64,000 nt of DNA from Nomia melanderi. Lineage: Eukaryota; Arthropoda; Insecta; Hymenoptera; Halictidae. Below the pieces are notes generated by a model. The model worked only from the letters and a program-made list of their open reading frames with translations. It was not told the origin of the DNA and made no database searches. Every line of letters starts with the position of its first letter. Within the stretch, counting starts at the first letter, position 1. Location of the stretch: assembly GCF_051020985.1 (NCBI RefSeq), contig NC_135000.1, positions 1,922,001 through 1,986,000 on the forward strand, given 5' to 3'. A program made the translations under genes and the position numbers. Below are positions 46,276 to 59,219 of the stretch, piece after piece.

Positions 46276-48035
46276 AAGTGTTTTAGTTAGCTTTTAGTTA
46301 GATCTTACGAGGAAAGGTATCAAACACGGAAATTAAAAGAATTATAAAACTTTGTGTGTAAGTAGAGTAAGTCAAGCCTAATGAAATTCTTTCCGTGCTG
46401 AATTTCACTTTGAAGGGTTGAAACCACCCCTGAAAAATAATTTTTCTTTCCTGTGGATTATCTTCAGAACGATAAGAGATAACAAACAAAAGTTTCAACA
46501 AAAAATACATTGTTCTCAAAATGGTAAAAGTCCATTTTCTTAAATTGGAATATTATCTAGCATCAGTTAAAATCGATGTCCTGACTCCATACTTATTAAC
46601 ACCGAACAATCTTAAAACTGTCAAATATCCACAATAATTTTAAAACTAAATAGTTTAATATATTATACAATTTGTTCTCTTGTTTTTAGAAAAATTCATA
46701 TTTAAATCTTGGGAATTAGAAGTTTAAAAGTAGACAATTAAAATACATATTGTAACTGCATCGATCAAAATTCACCCAAACATTTACCAAATAATGTTTA
46801 TAAAATTCAATACGAGTGAAATCGACTCGTTCCGTGAATCTAGTGGTAAACGCTCGATAGATCTAGCGTCAAGGCTGAAATAGTTTCGGTAAGCAGCGAG
46901 AGAAGTCGTGAAACAAGGGGTTGAAGCGTCCAGCACGCACGCAGAAGACGAGAAGCTAAGAAAAATGAAATTCATCTCGAGTCCATCGGCTCTGCTCTAT
47001 CGCGCGCGGGAGAAAGCGCACGGAGAGGGATAGTGAAACGTCACTGCGCTAGTGTACGCGCTCTTGCGTCCTCGGAATGCAGCGAAATGCATATCCGATC
47101 AGCCGCAGCTTCTTTTCTCTCTCCTACATCTTCTGTACTTTTATTACAAACATCAAATGTGTATGAAAACAAGCTCGACCTTCATACGACCTCTACGCGG
47201 TGTACTATTGGGAAGTTAATTATGCGGAATTACGTCTTTCTTCGAAGCAATAGATTTTTATTCGAAACATGATTCACTGAAATTATTCTTGAAATAATAT
47301 CGAAATTATCGAAGTATTTCAACAATATTTCATTTATGTGTGGTAATTTATGCAAGCGGTTCCAATTATTTACCCCGCCATGTATATACAGTATATACAA
47401 ACTAAATTATATGGTAATTATAAAAATAATCAAAGTTTTAAATTAGTTACGACTGTTAATAATTCATAATAATTACAATTTTTATTCAGTAATTTAAAGA
47501 AATGAAGTTAATAGTAATAGTTGCAGTACTGTAGACTCGAGGGAAATTGATTGAGCTTAGAAAATAATTTTGAGTTAAAATTTTCAAATTTTCTTCTGAC
47601 AACTAAGGCTCGAATAGTGTTCAGAGTTAACAAAATAGTGTTGATGTATACCTTAAAGCAATATAGGTATTTATAAGAGTCCTATGATTTCTTTCACAAT
47701 CTCGACAATTCAATAAACACTAAACAATTTAATAGAAAAAGAAAAGAACTTGATATGTTAATCGAAACGTTGATTTTCTTCGACATATAAGAAATCGATA
47801 ATATACATTTATTATCCATTTTCACTCCATTGGCTCCGCTACGGAAACATTAGTTCTCAACGTCGTCATGTACAACTGTCATAAATAAATTTGTCACAAA
47901 CATTAGAATAAAACACCTTTCATATGAATACAAAATTAAATCAACAGTTTCCAGATAAGACCTTTCATTTTCAATGGTTTCACTAGAAAGGTCAGTTGGA
48001 GAATAGTATCAACAATATAAGTGGAGTGGAACGGG
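46276..48035. other. AT-rich stretch with one shared repeat and a small GC patch
   Basis: CATTTACCAAATAATGTTTA near 46780 is shared with 39.15 and 60.08 kb. A short GC-rich patch lies at 46990-47110. Otherwise nothing recognised. Confidence 0.4.
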
Positions 48036-48505
48036 TTAACTGTAATATTATTATGAGATATAAAAACGATAGTAAATCAATCATTATAAGGAATCCTGAC
48101 CTTTTAATTTCTTTTTGATTTTATTAGTAATAAAGCAAGTCTAACATATATTTACTACCGTATAAAAATTATATCAATTTTATACTAAAATTAACCGAAG
48201 TATAAATTCTTGTTTATAATCATACATGTTTGTTTAAAATTCTCTGGCATTTCTCGAATAGGTATACAAATTTCCCATACTCAATAGGTGAAGTACAATA
48301 TTATTATAAAGATATAAAAGGGATAGTAAATCTGTATTTTTGATTTTATTAGTAACAAAGGAAATTTAACATATATCTAATATTGTATAAAAATTCTATC
48401 AACTTATATACCAAAATTGAGCGAAATATAAATCTTTGTTTATAATCATACATCTTTGTTTAAAATTCTCTGACATTTCTCGAATATGTATGAAAGTTTC
48501 CCTTA
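48036..48505 (+). repeat. 226-bp tandem duplication, diverged
   Basis: AATATTATTATRARATATAAAA to TAAAATTCTCTGRCATTTCT occurs twice; TCTCTGGCAT at 48241 and TCTCTGACAT at 48467 set the period. Confidence 0.85.
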
Positions 48506-48599
48506 ACACTCGAAGGGTTCAAAAGACTGTTTCTGCTGCATAGGAGTTCGATGAGTGTTTACTAGCCAGTCAAAATGTTGAATAGAAACGAAGATTATT

Positions 48600-48840
48600 G
48601 ACGCGTTAGAAACAGCGGCAGGTTTCGTGCGATCGGGTCATAGAGTTCGCGCGAATTCGATTTATTCGAGTCGAGCGGGCTGGCACCTGTGCCGGACGGA
48701 ATACGCAACGCCCCGTGGAAATTCGATATCGACCTGTCCTACTCTTCCTCAGCCCCTTTCGCTGTTCGTTGTCTAGGCAAGATACAATTTTCGAAAAGTT
48801 CAATCGACCCTTGCCTCGTGACCTGCTTCAACGGGACGCG
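48600..48840. other. GC-rich island
   Basis: Short CpG-rich block, minus-strand ORF of 65 codons unrecognised. Confidence 0.4.
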
Positions 48841-48855
48841 ATCAAGATGTTCAGG

Positions 48856-49005
48856 TTAAACATTTTGCACTTGAAAGTTTCTCATTAGAAATGTTAGACA
48901 TCTGATTAGATACAGATGATATTTCTTGCAATTAATTTAAAGAGATATTACACGTGAATTAAGTAATTGGTTTGTTTTAATACTTAATATTTAAAATTTT
49001 GCTTT
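48856..49005 (+). mobile_element. Family A MITE fragment (A4)
   Basis: TTAAACATTTTGCACTTGAA, then GATATTTCTTGCAATTAATT and ACGTGAATTAAGTAATTGG match A1 and A2. Right end missing. Confidence 0.55.
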
Positions 49006-49549
49006 TTTAAAGCAAGTGGAGATCAAGAGATGCATTTCTAATTTAAACGCTTGATAAAGGGTTTTGATGCCTTCGAATCAAATTTTTAATGATTAATCTT
49101 TTTAATCGTTGGTGATGATTTTTCCTGTGTTCATTACAAAAAAATCGGTGACGCTATTGATTGATTTTTATGTGAAACATTAAGTGATTACATTGTTGTA
49201 ATAATGATCTACAAGTTGTCCCCAAGTGGAATTTCGTATAACACTACTTATTCCTTCATAACAAAGACGAACGTTACCAGCAATAATTATTAATAATCTA
49301 ACGATTAACGATCTAACGACATATTAATAAATATATACATATCAAAGTAGAATTTCTGTATGTATTAAGTAACAGAATAATCGATTAAAAATTTGTATAT
49401 ATTTATATACAATTATACGTCGCAAAATATTTTTCCTCGTTATCACTTCCTGTATTGCAATTACTTCCAAAGAATTTCAAGGTTACACGCTAACGAAAAC
49501 TGCAACATAAGAAATGTTTGCCGTCGCATGCAGAAAATCATGATACCAA

Positions 49550-49990
49550 GGGTTAAGCTCACGGAATGAACCGCCGCGCGACTAGCCATTGCATCCCGAT
49601 CCGTTTGGGATGGTAATATTAATGGCTGGTAATATTAATCGTCGTTGTACAGGAAATTAACTTGGCCTTGTTTTATCTTTGCATTCTGATGACTGCATCC
49701 GCGTGCAACCAACAGAGAGAGAGGGAGAAAGAAAGAGACAGCGAGCGGGCGCGCGAGAAACGTGTGTAACGCTCCGCGTGTTCCGCGCGCGTGTATATTA
49801 ATTAAGTATGTGCGACTCGGTAAGTACGCGCGAAGGAAACGATCAAGGACTCGCTTTTACGAGTCAGAGCCAGGTGCGCACACACGCGCGGGGCCTTTTC
49901 CTGCGAATCGCTCGCGGAGCTTCCTATGCGCCCGGATGCAGAGAAAAACCGGCAAACAGCGATTTGTCAGCGTAATTTCATGCATACAAA
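49550..49990. other. GC-rich island
   Basis: CpG-rich with a GAGAGAGGGAGAAAG run near 49715. The 108-codon ORF runs on into the 119-bp repeat, so it is not a gene. Confidence 0.4.
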
Positions 49991-50041
49991 GGAAATACTG
50001 TGTTAACGCTGGATATGCCGAGCAATTATTGGGGTTGGCAG

Positions 50042-50398
50042 GTAATCCGTATAAAAATTGGGACGAAACAGTTCTCCTCGAGTTTTGAAGATATTTATTG
50101 TAATATCTGAGTGAAACTATTTATTTTCGAAATCATTTGGGATATATAGTATGTTGATACGTAATCCTTATAAAAATTGGGATGAAACAGTTCTTTTCGA
50201 GTTTTGAAGATATTTATTGTAATATTTGAGTGGAACTATTTATTTTCGAAATCATTTGGGACATATAGTATGTTGATACGTAATCCTTATAAGAATTGGG
50301 ACGATATAGTTTTTTTAGATTTTCGAAAATATTTATTGAAGTATTTAAGTAAAACTATGTATTTTCGAAAACATTTCGAGTATTGAATATTTTGAAAG
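50042..50398 (+). repeat. 119-bp tandem repeat, 3 units
   Basis: GTAATCCKTATAARAATTGG begins at 50042, 50161 and 50280. Units 1 and 2 are nearly identical; unit 3 has diverged. Confidence 0.95.
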
Positions 50399-53248
50399 TA
50401 TCAATAATTGTGAAATGAGACAATTAAATTTGGCAGTTGCGGTAGTTCTACCGTTAACCCATTTACATCGTTATTATGGTAGTTGGAAGGTATAGGAATT
50501 ATAAATAATTATTTAACTAATTTGACACTATCATCCTCAATAAATGTTCGGTAGTTCTAGGGTTAAGTTTTACTGGTAATTATTCATTTAGATTATATAA
50601 ATTTTCATTATTCAAACTAAACGCTATCATTATAGCATTTGGAAACTATAAAGAACCATTTGATCAAGTTGCTAATTATTTATTAAAATTATTCAATTTG
50701 AAATTATTTAAACTACTATTATTCAAAGTATGCATAATCGTTATGCATGGAAAATATTGAAAAATATTTACATTAATAAATAAGAATTATAATATTGGCA
50801 TATAATTTTATCATTATGTGTGTATCATTAATAGAAAATAAATACACAGATCATGACACGAAATTGTAATAATATAGTAAACACTGATGACGATGATAGT
50901 AACAGTGTAATAATATGGTAATAGTAATTGAATATTCATTGATAATCTGGTCTACTAGACAATGAATAATCAATCACCATTACCGTGATTTTATGTCACG
51001 GTCTAGTATGTACTTGCTTAATGTTCATCAATCATTCAAATGTAATGAAGAAAACGGAAAAATTCAACGACACCGGAATATTTTTCACTTTGCCGCATAA
51101 TTCAAATAGATTAGGAACATTAACTACGTTCAACGTGGATTTCAGAAACTCGTTGATAATCATTGTTAACAATTCTAATAACATTCTTACCGAATCGAAA
51201 CTATGCACATAGATATTATAAATTGCTAAGAAGATAATCAATGAGATAGTCAATTGTTTCCGCTTACTGTTCCTTCTGAAAGCCTAAGGCCATTCTCGCG
51301 GCCATTTTGACAGCGTTAATCAGTCGACAAGCCGCCAGAACTTCGTTCATAAATCAGTCAACATGTTTCGACGATCCTCAAGGCGATCGTTAAAACGTAT
51401 TTCATAATCACTTATTATTCTTTAACTCTAAAATAAAAAATTTAACTTAGATGAGTATTATGTTTAACCCTTTAAACCTGTCTGTAACACGAATATATAT
51501 TTCTTTCAGCAATACTTCTTAACGGCATATCAAAATTATAAACGAAACTTAAACTCTGGCACCTTAATTAATGGCACAAAAGATCAGAAATAAATTAGGC
51601 TATACAATAGTATAATAAAATAAGTTCTGTAAACAATAAAAACTTCGTTCTCCACTTTTCTGTTCATCGCTATAATATTTTCAATTATTTTTCGTATTTC
51701 TCTATTTATTTTTAATTATTCCTCTTATTCCCATTTTCAATCTCCTCAAGATCACCGATTCCAGAAACTATTTTCGTACTCGCCTATTCGTTAATTTATT
51801 CACGCAATTATACAATACGTCTGCCGACAGAGAGCACCTAATTTCCACGAAAAGTACGAGCGACACGAAGAAAGGTCACAGGGCATAACATGCTACACAT
51901 ATCATTCGCTTGACCTTCACGTAATCCTGAACACGTTAAGATTTTGTATGGAACCCTTACTCTTTGTTACATACCTTTCTGTCTGACATTCAGACATTTT
52001 CGAAATACTGCAAACTTTTTTATTTCGTCTATCTCGAATGTTCATATCTCGACAACGATCCACGCGAAAATAATAAATCTGTGTCGTTTCGAAATTGGCT
52101 TGGTATCGATTACGAAAGCACGTGGTAGAAAATGTAGTATTTTGTTAAAAAATTGTAATGTGACTTTTCAAGGTCAGCTCAAGGTCAAACGATTAATAAC
52201 GCGATATGTAGCACTTGGCGTGCTATAAATTTCACTTTAAACATTTCCTCGTGATACTCATGTTCTTCTTAAAACAAAAAGAAAAGCAGATGTTTTCTGT
52301 TGACAGAAACACACTGTATACAGACGAAATCGATGCATAATGTGTGGAATTTAATGTAAAACTTCATTTTAAAGCCCGCGTAAAACGGTAATCGCATCAC
52401 GCGATAAAATGGTCGTTCGTTTTCCGAGAGCAAATGAATAAATTGCCTCGGAATTTCGTTGGGTCGTCGATCCTTCTTCGAATCGTTGAAAGATGCATGC
52501 ACACACACACACATACACACACACAGACACGCGATGGAAATCAAAGTTGGGCGAATTTTGTATATTAAAGTGGAATTGTGGAATTCATTTGTGAATGATA
52601 AATATCGATATCGTTCAGTGAAAACTTGTTCCTCCGATATAAGTGAATGCTTATTTGTTATTTGCAAATAAATCTTTATTTGTTATTGGAATTAAAATTT
52701 GTCTACTTTTGTCCTGTTCGAAGATTTATTCAAGTAAACGTTGGTTTGAATAAAAAATTAATCATTGGTCTCAAATAACTGCGTTAATTGTAAATCGAAG
52801 ACTTTATTGCGAAACGTTAATTGTAGATCATTAATCTTTTGTTAAAGTAAGAATTATAACAAGAACAGAAATAAATTAGGCTACGTAACAATGTATTAAA
52901 CTACATTGATAATAGATTGATTTGTTATATTATTATGTAGTCTAATTTATTTACGTTCTTTTGTAGTATTAATTTGGCAAAGAAGTGCCAACATTTGTTT
53001 TTTTTTGTATTTTTGACATGGTATTAAAAAATATTAATGAAATAATATAATTCAGTGGTCTAGGCTTAAACGAATACTTATTTGAATAAATTTACGAACG
53101 AGACACAGCCGGGTAGACTTCACTCCGAACAACGAATAAAAAATTCAAAATAATGAATCAAAGGGCAATAATAAAAATTGGCGAGCAACGAAAATGTTTC
53201 GAATTATTCTTTACCCTGCATATAACGGGAAAGTTATATAAAAACAGA
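50399..53248. other. AT-rich presumed intron sequence
   Basis: Two TTAACCC/GGGTTAA-type D-like ends near 50450 and 50560, a (CA)n run at 52499-52530, and no recognised exon, RNA gene or full MITE. Confidence 0.4.
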
Positions 53249-53545
53249 CGTAAACTTATAAATTATTTTTTACAAGAGTTATATAGAACAATTGCAAATT
53301 TTCAAATCATTTTCCATAAAATCTATATGTACAAAATAATCGTAAACTTCGGAATGATTTTTCATAAAATTCACATGAAACAACCGTAAACTTTGAAGTT
53401 ATATTTTACAAAATTTACACAAGACAACCGTAAACTTTGAAAACATTGGAATTATTAAAAATTTTGGAATTTTTTAATAATTCATATGAAACGGTCACAA
53501 ACTTCGAAATTATTTATTACAAAATTCACATAAAACAGTAAGCTT
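53249..53545. repeat. 44-48 bp intronic minisatellite, about 6 diverged units
   Basis: The phrase CGTAAACTTTGAA...TTACAAAATTCACA...AACAAC recurs with starts near 53249, 53293, 53341, 53385, 53429 and 53495. It lies about 200 bp past the 5' splice site of the GATA exon, in its 3'-side intron. Confidence 0.8.
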
Positions 53546-53753
53546 CATAATTACTCACTACAAAAGTTTTTAACAACTTTTCCATCAGTATCTAATAACT
53601 TCTACATCCCCAAAAAATCTTTTCCGGCAACCCGAAACTCGACCAATTCCTTCGATTGTCCTTTTCATCGAAAAAACGCCCAACTCCGACTCTCGACAGG
53701 CAGTCGAGAAATAAATATATAAGTAAATAAAGTGATTCGGCTTAGGTACTTAC

Positions 53754-53899
53754 CAGGCGCCGTTTCGGTTTGATGAGTGGTCGGTTCTGGCCGTTCATCT
53801 TGTAGTAAAGTCCGCAGGCGTTGCAGAGATAATGTCCGGTCCCGTCCCGTCTCCAGAGCGGCGTCGAGGTCGCGCCGCAGTTCACACACTCGCGGCCCT
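53754..53899 (-). CDS. grn: Internal coding exon: N-terminal GATA zinc finger of a GATA1/2/3-class (grain-like) transcription factor
   Basis: Read on the minus strand, the exon encodes 48 full codons after a split codon. It starts GRECVNCGATSTPLWRRDG, continues through GHYLCNACGLYYKMNG and ends QNRPLIKPKRRL. The four zinc ligands form CxNC-X17-CNAC. GATA factors are nuclear proteins that bind WGATAR; the N-terminal finger modulates site choice and contacts FOG-type cofactors, while the C-terminal finger is the main DNA binder. The GQNRPLIKPKRRL linker fits the GATA1/2/3 (grain) class better than the pannier class, which I recall as having GMNRPLIKP. The acceptor is AG at 53900-53901, after a pyrimidine-rich tract and a CTAAC branch-point-like motif (complement of 53936-53940). 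The donor is CTG|GTAAGT at 53753/53754, with an in-frame stop right after it. The split codon G|AG would give Glu before Gly. The C-terminal finger and N-terminal exons were not found, so the gene is partial here. I am very sure of the family, less sure of the exact orthologue. Confidence 0.95.
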
Positions 53900-53945
53900 C
53901 TATCGGAATCGTATCGGGGAAACAAAACAGATTTCGTTAGCGGAC
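53900..53945 (-). promoter_or_regulatory. Splice acceptor, pyrimidine tract and candidate branch point of the GATA exon
   Basis: On the minus strand a CTAAC motif lies about 37-40 nt before a TAG acceptor, separated by a run rich in T and C (TGTTTTGTTTCCCC). A second AG two bases downstream is also possible. The first keeps the split Glu codon expected at this boundary. Confidence 0.75.
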
Positions 53946-55206
53946 TCGTCGAGCTGGTTCGAGAGCAGAAAGCTACGCTCCTATTGGACCACCGAACCGC
54001 CCCGAATCCCCCTTCGAAGCCAGACAAATCCCCAATAAACTGGCTAACCGGGAAACTGGTCGAAACAGAGAAATAAAAGTTGTGTGACCTTGTTCCGCGA
54101 GAAAATTGAAAACATTCGATTACTCGATTATTTCAATATTCCCTATATTCAACAATTAAACCACATTCATTATCATGTTCAAAATGATTTGTAGCAATGG
54201 AATTATTGATATGGTTATTTTCAAAACGATTTTTAAAACTCGATTTTGAATATTCTTACTGGTCGTGCAAAAGTACGTTTCAAAATTTTAAGAATAATTT
54301 TATTTTCTGAATTTCAACGTTTTTCATTGACTTTCCTAGTGTTTCTATAATAATTATAAAATTAATTATAGAAAAGGTCGAGGAAGATGAAATGTAGAAA
54401 ATAAGTGTAAGAATTTTGAAAAGTATCTTTCGTCGGACTCAGTAGAAATAGTGTTGTTCGATGTAATCACAGAGAACGTTGGTTTCTCCATTATTTTCTC
54501 GTCAACCAAATTTTATTCTCTCCTCCCAATTTCTCTCTATTTTTCTATAGAATCATCCCTTCATTTGGGAGTGATTATAATTCACAAGACTCCCTGCGTA
54601 TTCTTAACCCACTTAAACCCGTCAGAGGATTTCCGGTCGATTCAGTGCTCCTAGCGGAAAAATCGCTGCCGCGTCGGCTCTTCTGCGAATAATATAAAAC
54701 TCTTGATAAATCTCCGACATAAAGAAACAACACTTACAAAAACAAATGTAAGTTCCCAATTGGTTCGTATTTAAATTCTTTCAAGCTGTTTGAACTGGTA
54801 GATGCGTGAAACGAATAAAAGAGGAGCCGGCGCGTCCGCGACGATCGGTACACATTTACAAAGTTCGGTGAGAGGAAACTCAGTTCGCATGCAGTTGCAG
54901 ACATACCATACCAAGCGATTACCAGAGCAAAAGCAGAGTCTCTTTAGGACCGTGGGCCGTTCGAAGGACTCGTGGATCGAACACGATCGTCCGATAGCGG
55001 CTCGTTAGTTAAACAGCGAGGACAAGTTTTCAGAGATAGTCGGGGAGACAGAATGGGGGGTGGGGAGAAGAGAAGACCTGGCGTATCGTTAGTCTACCCT
55101 CCACCAACAGGATAACGAGCCGAAATTTTCAGACCATCCTTCTCGTTCTCGTCGGGCGTGGACAGAAACTCGTCGCCTTTCTCTCGTTTAAACAATCGGG
55201 GAATTT
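53900..55206. other. Intron on the 5' side of the GATA exon; no further exon recognised
   Basis: Starts GC-rich next to the exon (to about 54060), turns AT-rich, then GC-rich again at 54800-55200. The plus-strand ORFs opposite the exon are antisense shadows. No GATA N-terminal coding sequence was recognised. Confidence 0.5.
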
Positions 55207-55480
55207 TTAACCCACCGGTGGCCGGGTCTGCTCGGACCAGGTTTTTAAATACCACACTTTGTTCATTCTTTGTAGCCTAATTTTCGTTGTTAGCTGATTG
55301 TATTTCCGATGGTCGGGTCTGTTCGGACCCGGTTTTTTAATAATACACTTTGTGAATCTTTTATACGTTGGTTTTAATTGCTTCCTAATTGTATTGGGTT
55401 TTATTGGATTTTCAGTTGTTAGTTAATTATACTAGGTTGTATTGGATCTTCTGTTCGGATCTAATCTTCAAATATTAGGT
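55207..55480 (+). repeat. Hairpin-bearing tandem repeat
   Basis: CGGGTCTGYTCGGACC, a short stem-loop, occurs at 55223 and 55314 (91-bp period), each followed by RGTTTTTWAA and CACTTTGT. A decayed third copy (GGATCTTCTGTTCGGATC) is at 55444. The array begins TTAACCCACC. Confidence 0.75.
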
Positions 55481-55531
55481 TCTGGTTGTTGGTTTCTAGT
55501 AGGTGACATCAGCTGTTGAATTATATTAAGT

Positions 55532-55726
55532 TTAACACCTTCCCCCATGATTCCTTTTACGAATTATTGTTATGACTATTGTGTTATCAATAATTCGCTA
55601 GAAAACGAGAGAAGTAAAGTGAGAGAAGAATAGTATTTTATTTGAACACGAGATAATTGAATGACATTTGTAATTGTTAAACTATATTTGAAAGTTTCGT
55701 CGCGATATCATGAGGCAAGGAGTTTA
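55532..55726 (-). mobile_element. Family B MITE, inverted (B7)
   Basis: Read on the minus strand it starts TAAACTCCTTGCCTCATGAT and CGCGACGAAACTTTC, the B head; its other end is TTAACACCTTCCCCC on the plus strand. Confidence 0.7.
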
Positions 55727-56039
55727 TAAGCAAATCTAGAAAATGTATTTAGGAAAATTTGTAAATAAAAATTTTGATAATTCTAAGCATACCTATAAAT
55801 TCATCAAAAACAGCTTCGTGAGTTAATTGCACACTTGATTTTGCCATAGTTTCAGCGATTCTTGGTAATTCACTTGAAAAAGGCGTCGAATTTCTATTCC
55901 ATCGGGTATTATAATACCTACAAACTTGTTTTATATTCTCCGACCAATCGAATACCCATTAGAATACAAACAAATTCAATTGTATTAGCATACAAAACTA
56001 ACTCTCAAAATTAATAGAAGTTTCCTAACTAATTTCGGT

Positions 56040-56935
56040 CTGAAAACACTCGGCGAGGAGCACGGACAGGCAGGGAAGGATCTATTTCTTTATTCTCGGA
56101 TTCGACATTTTACGAGTCGTGAAATCCGCGTCTCGTCCTTCGAGCTGCATCCTCCTCGGAATCTGCGCCACCGATCGGTGGCCATTTTTACTGGAAAAGA
56201 TTCCTGTATAGACTGCGGCGGAGTTCATCTCGGACCGGGAGGAACGAGATATCGCTGTTCAGCGCTGACAGTAAGCAAATGAACCAAACGAACAATCAGC
56301 ATAAAAAAAATCTCAAATTTTCATTCACGAAACACAAGCTTTATACCACATCTCCATTTTCATCTTGCCAAATGATATACTCGTAATATTCATGATTCTG
56401 TCATAGTTATATATATTTATTATTAATATTACTAACTGTTAATACCATTAATACGTAGGTACTTCCAAAAATATAAATCTCAAATCTCATTTCCTTTATT
56501 TCCTTTTTAAATGAAAACTTTCCACTTTTTCGTCGCTGTCAGTGCCGAGCAGCGATACATTTTCCTTCGAACGCGATCGACGTGGCCGAAACGGTCGCGG
56601 CGTGGGGACAGATTGGTAAAGAAACCGGGGAAACGCAAGATTTTTGCCCGACCTCCCCGAAAACCGAGAAAGCGCGGCCGGGAACCGAAAGCAAGTCACT
56701 GGCGCGGATTTTCGACGGGAACAGAGAAACGGGCCGCGTCATTTCGCCGCGCCACTTTTGCCGTAAACGGATGAATTATGATCCAGGACGAGGAATCCAG
56801 CGTTCCGTCACGAATTCGGGCATTGACGGCGATCTTCTTTTTGACCGCGCGAACGCGATCGCGCCACTTGATGCCTGCCTCGAATTAAAAACCGCGGGAA
56901 CCGCAGGAGGAAAGCGAAGCTCGCTAACGACGCTT
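56040..56935. other. Two GC-rich patches around an AT-rich gap
   Basis: GC-rich at 56040-56260 and 56530-56935, with overlapping opposite-strand ORFs in the second. No GATA N-terminal coding sequence recognised. Confidence 0.4.
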
Positions 56936-56938
56936 CTT

Positions 56939-57665
56939 TTAATTAACCCCTCGAATTTTGCTGGTAAACATTTTTTGCACCATTTTTTTAAATGAACTTC
57001 TAATTGTTTTCGTTGAGAATTTCGATGACAATGGAAGGAGGAAGAATTCATTGAATGTTGTTTGCAAATTTTGTTGTGAGATTGAATAATTTCATATTTC
57101 TTTCAATTAACTCTCTGAATTTTGTTGGTAGATATGTTTTTTTTACCATTTTTTGAAGTAAATTTTTAATTGCAATTGTTCATTTTAGTAAGAATTTTGA
57201 TGAAAATGAAAGGAAAAAGAATTAATTGAATCTTGTTTGCTAATTTTGTTGCGACATTGGATCGTTTTAAACCTCTTTTAGTTGATTCATTGTGCACCGA
57301 ACGAATTTTTAAGTGAATTTCTAATTAGGAGTGTTGTAATTGCCCATATTTTTGAGGATCTCGTTAAAAATGGATATCAGTTAAATTACTTTGTGCATCT
57401 CATCGTGAGATTGATTAACTTCGAATTTCTCTTGATTAATTCCCAGAATTTTAAAGAAACTTTCTTTCATCGACAAATATTGTTTTACCACATTTTGAAC
57501 AGAATTTATAATTAGAAATACCTTAATTGTCGATCATTTTGATAATCTTGTTGAAAAGGTACGAAGAAAGGTCAACTAAATCATTTTCCCAAATCTCGCT
57601 GTGAAATCGATCAATTTCGAATTTCTCTTAATTTATAATCTGAAATTTCTATTCGTAGACGTCGA
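56939..57665 (+). repeat. Tandem array of about four 165-200 bp units
   Basis: The phrase ATTAACTCTCTGAATTTTGTTGGTAG or a decayed form appears near 56939, 57104, 57433 and 57629, each followed by ACCATTTTTTGAA-type and GAGATTGAATAATTTC-type sequence. Confidence 0.65.
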
Positions 57666-59219
57666 TCTTAAACAATTCACTAAACAGAAAATTGTTATTT
57701 TTCAATTATCATGTTTGAAGACGAATAGATAAACGAAATAAATGATAAAAATAATTGCATAAAAATTACAGTTATTTAGATAGCGGATGGTTATGTAAAA
57801 TGAATATCATCCAAATGAGTGTAAAGAAACAAGTGTTGAGTAGAAACTAGTTTCTTCTTGTAAGAATCTTAAGTAACCTCAAAAGCTGTTTAATTAATTC
57901 AAAATTCATTCATTATGATAATTGCGTAATTTTCCTCTGTTCTGCAATATTTTAACATTAATTTCAACAGAAATTCATCGATCTACCTTAATTCTTTCGA
58001 AAGTTCTTTGATTGTAACACAGAAATGACTGAATCTTCCCAACGTGCATCGCGAGTAAAGAAATATATAAGTAACTATCATAAGTGCGTAAAACTCAAGA
58101 AAAAGAAAAAGAAAGTTCTTGCCATAATGAATTTACATATGCTCAAAATTATATCTAACATCTTTTTTCTCCCTTTTTTTTCTCTCCCTTTTTTGATTCT
58201 CAATAACACTAAAAGGTAGTCTAATAAATTTCTACGAGCACTAGTTCACAAATAATAATTAGGATATGTTATTCAATATAATTTGCTGATTTAAGATTGT
58301 AATTGCAATTAGTATTGGAAGTTTAATTAACAAATCTTTAGGCATTGAATATTAATCTTCAATAAATTATTCAGTAATTATCAATAAATAACGTACACAT
58401 AAAAACGAAGGTGAATACTTATAAACATTAACTACGAATAAAAGTAAATGCCAGATTTTTTATACTATTAATGTATTATATTCCAACTTATTAAAAATCA
58501 GCAGAAATTAAAACAACCGATTACTATTATTGAAATTAAAGTACCATTAATTTGATGCGTAGTAAATAATAATATATACACATGAAGTTTAAGTATTCAC
58601 CAAAAAATTCAAGAAACTCTTGATTCTTTGTACATATAGAAATAAGTAGCTAGAAAATCTCTGCCAAAATCTAATGCCTTTTCTTATGTATGCGACTCAA
58701 TGTGTGACCATCTTTTACATCAATTTATAATCCATATATCCAACATTTTCGCGTTTCAGGTTAATTCAATCGACCACTGTATTATTTACTCGATATACCA
58801 CGATGAAAGATAATTCAAAACGCAAGGAACTATCAAGAATGCCGACTCTAAAACTCCTTACAAAAACATTCTCAAATTTCTCAACCATATCAATATATGT
58901 TATCTAAGTTAACAGTGATCCTCTATGTAAATTGTACCAAGTATTCGCTAACAACCTACATTAATGCAACTTCAGAAATAAAAGAAAAAAAAGAGAGAAA
59001 ATTGAAATTATACATTAGACACGTTAAGTACCATTTTTGGTACCAATTTTATAAAAACAGCTTCTTCAATTCCATTCACAACCGTCCTTGCTATGATATC
59101 CTCGCCATTCGTAATTGACCCAACGGTAATCAATAAATTACAAATAAGCCTACAAGTTGATACAACGCAACTTGAAAAATAAAAGGAAAGAAAAAAAATG
59201 CCTTGAATCCTCTAAAACC
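57666..59219. other. AT-rich presumed intron, nothing recognised
   Basis: No coding, repeat-family or structured-RNA signal seen. Confidence 0.35.

Noticed and set aside
1..53753. Second GATA zinc finger (TLWRRN...CNACGLYYKLH)
   Set aside because: Looked for its expected reverse-complement phrases in the GC-rich blocks by eye and did not find it; a diverged or short exon could be missed.
53665..54076. ORFs of 120, 99 and 68 codons over the GATA exon
   Set aside because: They are in frames other than the zinc-finger frame or antisense to it.
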